From positions 1-10,388 of the forward strand of contig CAZVAQ010000122.1 of NCBI GenBank assembly GCA_964625145.1: a stretch of 10,388 nt of DNA. Reading direction: 5' to 3'. A model generated the notes under the pieces. The model did not search any database and was not told the origin of the DNA. It saw only the letters and a list, made by a program, of their open reading frames with translations. The position numbers were made by a program, and so were the translations under genes. Source of the stretch: CAYTRP01 sp964625145 (lineage in GTDB: Bacteria; Sumerlaeota; Sumerlaeia; SLMS01; JAHLLQ01). How positions within the stretch are numbered: position 1 is the stretch's first letter; the number at the start of each line of letters is the position of its first letter. Of the stretch, positions 6,438-10,388 are shown piece after piece.

Positions 6438-8960
6438 ATGACCGAGCGCATCTACGACCCCGCCCAGATCGAGCCCAAGTGGCAGAAGTGGTGGGAAGAG
6501 CACGGGACGAACCAGATCGACGTCCACAACGCGAAGAATCCCTTCTACGTGCTGATGATGTTCCCCTACCCCAGCGCGGAGGGACTGCACGTCGGTAACG
6601 TCTTCGCCTTCACCGGGGCGGACATCCAGGGGCGGTTCCAGCGCCTGAAGGGCCACGACGTCTTCGAACCCATCGGGTTCGACGCATTCGGCATGCACAG
6701 CGAGATGTTCGCGCAGCGCATCGGCAAGCACCCGGCCGACATCGTGCCCAACAGCATCCGCAACTTCACCAAGCAACTCAAGATGATGGCGTTCATGTTC
6801 GATTGGCGCCACCAGGTGGACACGACCTCGCCGGAGTACTACAAGTGGACGCAGTGGGTGTTCCTGCAACTCTACAAGGCGGGCTATGTCTATCGCGATG
6901 TGAAGGAAGTGAACTACGCGCCCTCCATCGGCAGTGTCATCAGCGACGAGCAGGTAATGCCCGACGGCACGTTCGAACGCGATGGCACGCCGGTGGAGCG
7001 CCGCAAGCTGCCCTCATGGTTCTTCAAGATCACCGACTTCGCCGACCGATTGGTGGACAACCTGGAGTGGCTGGACTGGTCGGATACGACAAAGACCGCG
7101 CAGCGCAACTGGATCGGCCGCAGCACGGGCGGCGAGGTGGACTTTGAAGTCGCGGGCCACGGCGAGCGCATCACCGTCTTCACCACGCGGCCGGACACGC
7201 TCTTCGGCGCCACGTTCATGGTACTCTCCCCGGAACACCCGATGGTGGAAGCGATCACGACGGGGGAGCAGAAGCCCATAGTTGAGGAGTATCAAAGTAC
7301 CGCCGCGCAGCAAGCGGAGGTGGTGGTCGACAAAGCAAAAACCGGCGTCTTCACCGGAGCCTATGCCATCAATCCCGCCAACGGACACAAGCTCCCCGTC
7401 TACATCGCCGACTATGTGCTGATGGGATATGGCACCGGCGCGATCATGGCCGTGCCCAGCGGCGACCATCGCGACTTTGAGTTCGCGACGAAGTTCGGCC
7501 TCGACGTGCCGTGCATCATTGATCCGGACATGGACGCCTTCCAGCCGGACATGGTATCCGGAATCGATGCGAACGCCTCACCGGCGGAAATCCGCGCCGC
7601 GGTGCTCGCCGGCAAGGCGGCATGGTCGGGCCCGGGCCGCATGATCAATTCGTCGAATGCCGAATTGAGCCTCGACGGTTTGCCGAAAGAGGAAGCCATC
7701 GAGACGATGGTGGCATGGCTGGAAAAGAAGGGGATCGGCCGCCGCAAGCATCAGTTCCGCCTGCGCGATTGGGGGATCAGCCGTCAACGCTACTGGGGCC
7801 CCCCGGTTCCGATCATCTATGACGAGGACGGAAACGCCCACCCGGTGCCGGAGGATCAGTTGCCGGTGCTGCTGCCGCCGATGCAGGATCTTTCCTCGCC
7901 CGGTGATGGCCGCGGGCCATTGGCGAAGGCGGAGGATTGGGTGAACGTGGAGATCAACGGGAAGAAGTACCGCCGCGAGACCGACGTGATGGACAACTTC
8001 CTGGACAGCGCATGGTATTTCCTGCGCTATCCATCCGCGCGCGACGACAAGCAGGCGTGGGATCCGGAGCTTATCAAGAAGTGGCTGCCCGTCGACATCT
8101 ACATCGGCGGGAACGAACACGCCGTGCTGCATCTGCTTTACACTCGTTTCCTGTGTCATGCACTGACAGCGGCAGGCGTGCTGGACATGAGCGCCAAGTC
8201 AAAGATGAAGGACCCGGCGGAGCCGTTTGCGAAGTTCCGCGCCCATGGCCTGCTCATCAAGGACGGCGCGAAGATGAGCAAGTCCAAGGGCAACATCATC
8301 AACCCGGACGAGTTCGTCGCCGCGCACGGCACTGACACCCTTCGAACGTACCTGATGTTCCTGGGGCCGTACACCCACGGCGGCGATTTCCGCGACAAGG
8401 ACATCCAGGGCGTCCGTCGCTTCTTCAACCGCGTGTTCTCGTATTACTTCGAGGAGAACCGCCGCAATGGCGACGAAAGCGCGCTCCCCAATGAGTTGCG
8501 CGTGAAGCTGCACCAGACCATCCGCAAAGTCGGTGACGACATTGTGAACCTCAGCTACAACACCGCCATCGCCGCGCTGATGGAACTGCTGAACGCGATG
8601 AAGGCCGCGGAGGCGAGCAGCGCTTCGCTTCGCGAGGCGTTCTGCATCATGCTCGCGCCGTTCGCGCCCCACTTGGCGGAGGAGATCTGGCAGGAGGGCC
8701 TCGGGAAGAAGGGGACGGTGTTCTCCGCAAAGTGGCCCGAGTTCGACCCGGCGCTTACGGTCCTCGACCAGATCGAGATCGTTGTGCAGGTCAACGGCAA
8801 GGTCCGCGACCGCGTGACCGTCGCGCGCGAGGCCTCCAACGACGAGCTGGAAGCCGCGACCCTCGCGACCGACGGCGTGAAGAAGCAGCTCGAAGGCGGC
8901 GCGGCAGTGCGCAAGGTCATCGTCGTCCCCGGCCGATTGGTGAACGTCATCGTCGGTTGA
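6438..8960 (+). CDS. leuS: Leucyl-tRNA synthetase (divergent form without zinc cysteines)
   Basis: This 840-residue class I synthetase charges tRNA-Leu with leucine in the cytoplasm. The first signature is HVGN (51-54), where most LeuRS have HMGH. The next block reads GFDAFGMHSE (80-89) in place of the usual GWDAFGLPAE. The CP1 editing domain carries TTRPDTLFGATF and MAVPSGDHRDFEFA with both expected aspartates (343 and 346). Then come ISRQRYWG, ETDVMDNFLDSAWYFLRYPS, and KMSKS (612-616) followed by the anticodon-binding domain. Length is near the bacterial norm. The cysteines that bind zinc in many LeuRS are absent: the WCP motif is YAP (160-162), the following insert is DGTFERDGTPVE, and the block before RETDVMD reads EINGKKY; only three cysteines remain in the whole protein. 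Start ATG 6438 matches the family N-terminus (TERIYDPAQIEPKWQKWW); GGGAG lies 13 bases upstream, a little far. The longer frame from 6255 would overlap the divergent gene. Confidence 0.95.
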   Translation: MTERIYDPAQIEPKWQKWWEEHGTNQIDVHNAKNPFYVLMMFPYPSAEGLHVGNVFAFTGADIQGRFQRLKGHDVFEPIGFDAFGMHSEMFAQRIGKHPADIVPNSIRNFTKQLKMMAFMFDWRHQVDTTSPEYYKWTQWVFLQLYKAGYVYRDVKEVNYAPSIGSVISDEQVMPDGTFERDGTPVERRKLPSWFFKITDFADRLVDNLEWLDWSDTTKTAQRNWIGRSTGGEVDFEVAGHGERITVFTTRPDTLFGATFMVLSPEHPMVEAITTGEQKPIVEEYQSTAAQQAEVVVDKAKTGVFTGAYAINPANGHKLPVYIADYVLMGYGTGAIMAVPSGDHRDFEFATKFGLDVPCIIDPDMDAFQPDMVSGIDANASPAEIRAAVLAGKAAWSGPGRMINSSNAELSLDGLPKEEAIETMVAWLEKKGIGRRKHQFRLRDWGISRQRYWGPPVPIIYDEDGNAHPVPEDQLPVLLPPMQDLSSPGDGRGPLAKAEDWVNVEINGKKYRRETDVMDNFLDSAWYFLRYPSARDDKQAWDPELIKKWLPVDIYIGGNEHAVLHLLYTRFLCHALTAAGVLDMSAKSKMKDPAEPFAKFRAHGLLIKDGAKMSKSKGNIINPDEFVAAHGTDTLRTYLMFLGPYTHGGDFRDKDIQGVRRFFNRVFSYYFEENRRNGDESALPNELRVKLHQTIRKVGDDIVNLSYNTAIAALMELLNAMKAAEASSASLREAFCIMLAPFAPHLAEEIWQEGLGKKGTVFSAKWPEFDPALTVLDQIEIVVQVNGKVRDRVTVAREASNDELEAATLATDGVKKQLEGGAAVRKVIVVPGRLVNVIVG

Positions 8961-9039
8961 TCCGGCGGTGACGTTTCCTGTTGCGGGAGCCCGGCGAACC
9001 ATCAGAAATCGCATGCATGATCAACGTGTCATGCCTTGG

Positions 9040-9044
9040 GGAGG
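9040..9044 (+). promoter_or_regulatory. Ribosome-binding site that decides the start of the exported hydrolase gene
   Basis: GGAGG inside the G-rich run 9038-9046 lies seven bases before ATG 9052. This start places the signal peptide at the very N-terminus. The earlier in-frame ATGs at 8968, 9013 and 9031 lack such a site. Confidence 0.65.
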
Positions 9045-9051
9045 GGCGCCG

Positions 9052-10116
9052 ATGATGTGCCGTGAGACGAACGCGAAGATGACCGCCGTGGGATGCGCGG
9101 CCCTGATGATGCTGACCGGCCTCGGCATGGCACAAACCGTCAGCATGAATGTCACCCACATCCCCGCAATCCTGGAACCGGGGAAGGTTGCGCTGATCAC
9201 GCTCCATTTCGAGAAGGACCCGGCGTTCCATGAGAAGCGCCTGGTCTATGTGCTGGAGTTGCGCGACGCGGATGATGATTCCGTGATACGCGCCGCCACG
9301 TGGGACAACAATGGCAACGGCTACGCCACGGCCACGGGGAGCATGTTCTTCGCCCAGGTATTGCCCACGGATGCCAGCGCGATCTACTTCAAGGCCTACG
9401 CTTCCCCGTGGAGCATGAACAAATGGATGATTGAGCGTTACGAGTCGTACCCCACAAACGGGACCTACACCTATAGCTGGGTGGGAAACAGCTATGGCGT
9501 GATGAACGACATCTACTACCAGGGCGCGCTGATCGCGCCAAAGCCGGGGAACAACACAACCTACTGCAGCGGGGCCGCCTTCGAAGTTGGCGTCTTTGGC
9601 TATCAGGACTACAACGCCCTTCATGGCCATGGCACGATCGCGGGCCTGACCGTCAGCCAGATGCACAGCTTTCGCCGCGTGTGGTACGGCACCTTGTCCG
9701 ACGATCCGGATCCGGACCTGAAGCTGGCCGCGCTCGCCATTCCCAAGTTCGGCCTCGGCCGCGAGATCACCGATTTCGACGAAGTGCAAAAAGGCGACTT
9801 CCTCCAATTCTGGCGCACCAGCGGCAGCGGCCATAACCCCATCTTTGTCTCCTGGGTGACGAACCCATTGGGCACAAGAGTCGGCATCAGGTATTGGGGT
9901 TCGCAAGGCAGCAGCAACGGCTTGGGCTACCGCACGGAGTATTTCTCCGGCATGGGCGGCAGCATCGATCCCGCGCGCACCTACTTCGGCCGCATCGCCC
10001 GCCCCCGCGACGGCAACGACATCCAGCACGCCCTCGTCATCATGAGCACCGAAGACACCCCCACCCCAGTCGGCATCCCGCCGCAGACGGTGATGGATGG
10101 GATGATGGTGTATTGA
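9052..10116 (+). CDS. Exported protein with probable NlpC/P60- or CHAP-like cysteine-hydrolase domain
   Basis: The protein has 354 residues from ATG 9052. Residues 1-27 are a signal peptide (TAVGCAALMMLTGLGMA, cut before Q28). Residues 30-145 look like a beta-sandwich accessory domain, with alternating strands and several Trp/Tyr. The C-terminal half has the order expected of a papain-like cell-wall hydrolase: a Cys at a helix start (TTYCSGAAFEVG, C172), then KGDFLQFWRTSGSGHNPIFVSWV with a Gly-Asp-Phe strand and H261, then a polar third position in RYWGSQGSSNG (Q285 or N289). This Cys...GDf...GH pattern is known in NlpC/P60 and CHAP amidases and peptidases, which cut peptidoglycan stem peptides or amide bonds. 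The catalytic assignment is my inference; overall similarity to named families is low. It lies 91 bases after leuS, probably with its own control, and is convergent with the helicase gene. Confidence 0.75.
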   Translation: MMCRETNAKMTAVGCAALMMLTGLGMAQTVSMNVTHIPAILEPGKVALITLHFEKDPAFHEKRLVYVLELRDADDDSVIRAATWDNNGNGYATATGSMFFAQVLPTDASAIYFKAYASPWSMNKWMIERYESYPTNGTYTYSWVGNSYGVMNDIYYQGALIAPKPGNNTTYCSGAAFEVGVFGYQDYNALHGHGTIAGLTVSQMHSFRRVWYGTLSDDPDPDLKLAALAIPKFGLGREITDFDEVQKGDFLQFWRTSGSGHNPIFVSWVTNPLGTRVGIRYWGSQGSSNGLGYRTEYFSGMGGSIDPARTYFGRIARPRDGNDIQHALVIMSTEDTPTPVGIPPQTVMDGMMVY

Positions 10117-10120
10117 GAAA

Positions 10121-10174
10121 GTAGCACGGGCATCCTGCCCGTGAAGAATCTCTTGGGCGGGACGCCCAAGCTAC
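10121..10174. repeat. Two-hairpin element with closing stem, REP-like, between convergent genes
   Basis: CACGGGC (10125-10131) pairs with GCCCGTG (10137-10143), and CTTGGGCG (10152-10159) pairs with CGCCCAAG (10163-10170). The flanks GTAG (10121-10124) and CTAC (10171-10174) also pair, so the whole can fold as a three-way junction. It starts four bases after the stop of the exported-protein gene, and its right flank contains the helicase stop codon. It may act as a bidirectional terminator or be a dispersed intergenic repeat. No T-run follows on the plus strand. Confidence 0.6.
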
Positions 10175-10388
10175 CCCTCAAAAAACCCCCGCATCTTCTC
10201 CAACACCTCCCCCGCCGGGCCGTCGTGCACTTCCACGGGCGGCAATGACCGCAAGAACCGTTTCCCATAGTTCATGCGCACCAACCGCTCGTCGGCGACG
10301 AGGATGGCGCCGCGGTCGGTGCGCGAGCGGATCAGGCGGCCAAAGCCTTGCTTGAACCGAATCACCGCGCGCGGGATGGAGAGCATCG
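10171..10388 (-). CDS. C-terminal end of a DinG-family ATP-dependent DNA helicase (5' end outside window)
   Basis: The frame is open from the right edge to a TAG at 10173-10171, giving about 72 residues. It reads PRAVIRFKQGFGRLIRSRTD RGAILVADERL and ends ...NYGKRFLRSLPPVEVH.... The QGfGRLIR stretch is helicase motif VI, with the arginine finger that contacts ATP. The following D-rG-vlvaDeR and YGkrFLrsLP pattern is typical of the DinG/YoaA/XPD branch of superfamily 2, which unwinds DNA 5' to 3' and helps clear R-loops and damaged forks. The iron-sulfur domain and motifs I-V lie beyond the window, so DinG cannot be told from YoaA or a RecQ-like fusion. It is convergent with the exported hydrolase gene, and its stop lies in the two-hairpin element. 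Confidence 0.85.
   Translation of the reverse strand, partial: MLSIPRAVIRFKQGFGRLIRSRTDRGAILVADERLVRMNYGKRFLRSLPPVEVHDGPAGEVLEKMRGFFEG

Noticed and set aside
8947..10029. 360-residue minus-strand frame opposite the exported hydrolase
   Set aside because: Antisense shadow without a ribosome site or recognisable motif. The plus strand has a signal peptide and an ideal ribosome site.

Overview
This is a chromosomal stretch from a high-GC, probably uncultivated Gram-negative-type bacterium. The run of exactly 100 N (3576-3675) marks it as a draft or metagenome scaffold. The gene content (a SPOR protein, several signal peptides, a large group 1 sigma factor with an Ala/Lys-rich head, a divergent leucyl-tRNA synthetase) would suit a Planctomycetes-, Sumerlaeota- or Verrucomicrobia-like lineage. 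That assignment is a weak inference; no marker here fixes the phylum.

Layout, left to right. (1) 1-2501, + strand: the 3' end of a Cys-rich gene, a 328-aa exported protein of unknown function, and an exported SPOR-TPR protein. They are closely spaced and may form one cell-envelope operon. (2) 2518-2919, - strand: a small two-helix membrane protein, convergent with the SPOR-TPR gene and divergent from the next gene. (3) 3260-5574, + strand: the primary sigma factor rpoD, with a low-complexity Ala/Lys/Glu-rich N-terminal extension interrupted by the assembly gap. (4) 5575-5826: an intergenic block holding three successive inverted repeats. (5) 5827-6267, - strand: a DUF4405-type (cytochrome b-like) membrane protein. 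(6) 6438-8960, + strand: leuS, a LeuRS without the usual zinc-ribbon cysteines and with altered active-site motifs. (7) 9052-10116, + strand: an exported protein with a probable NlpC/P60- or CHAP-like cysteine-hydrolase half. (8) 10121-10174: a two-hairpin repeat element. (9) 10171 to the right edge, - strand: the C-terminus of a DinG-type DNA helicase.

Most of the window is housekeeping (transcription initiation, translation, DNA repair) mixed with envelope or exported proteins. I see no phage, transposon, CRISPR, tRNA or rRNA gene, and no convincing new defence or metabolic system. The points most worth a second look are the repeat-like inverted-repeat elements between the two convergent gene pairs, the sigma-factor N-terminus with its mis-sized gap, the unusual LeuRS, and the undescribed exported proteins.
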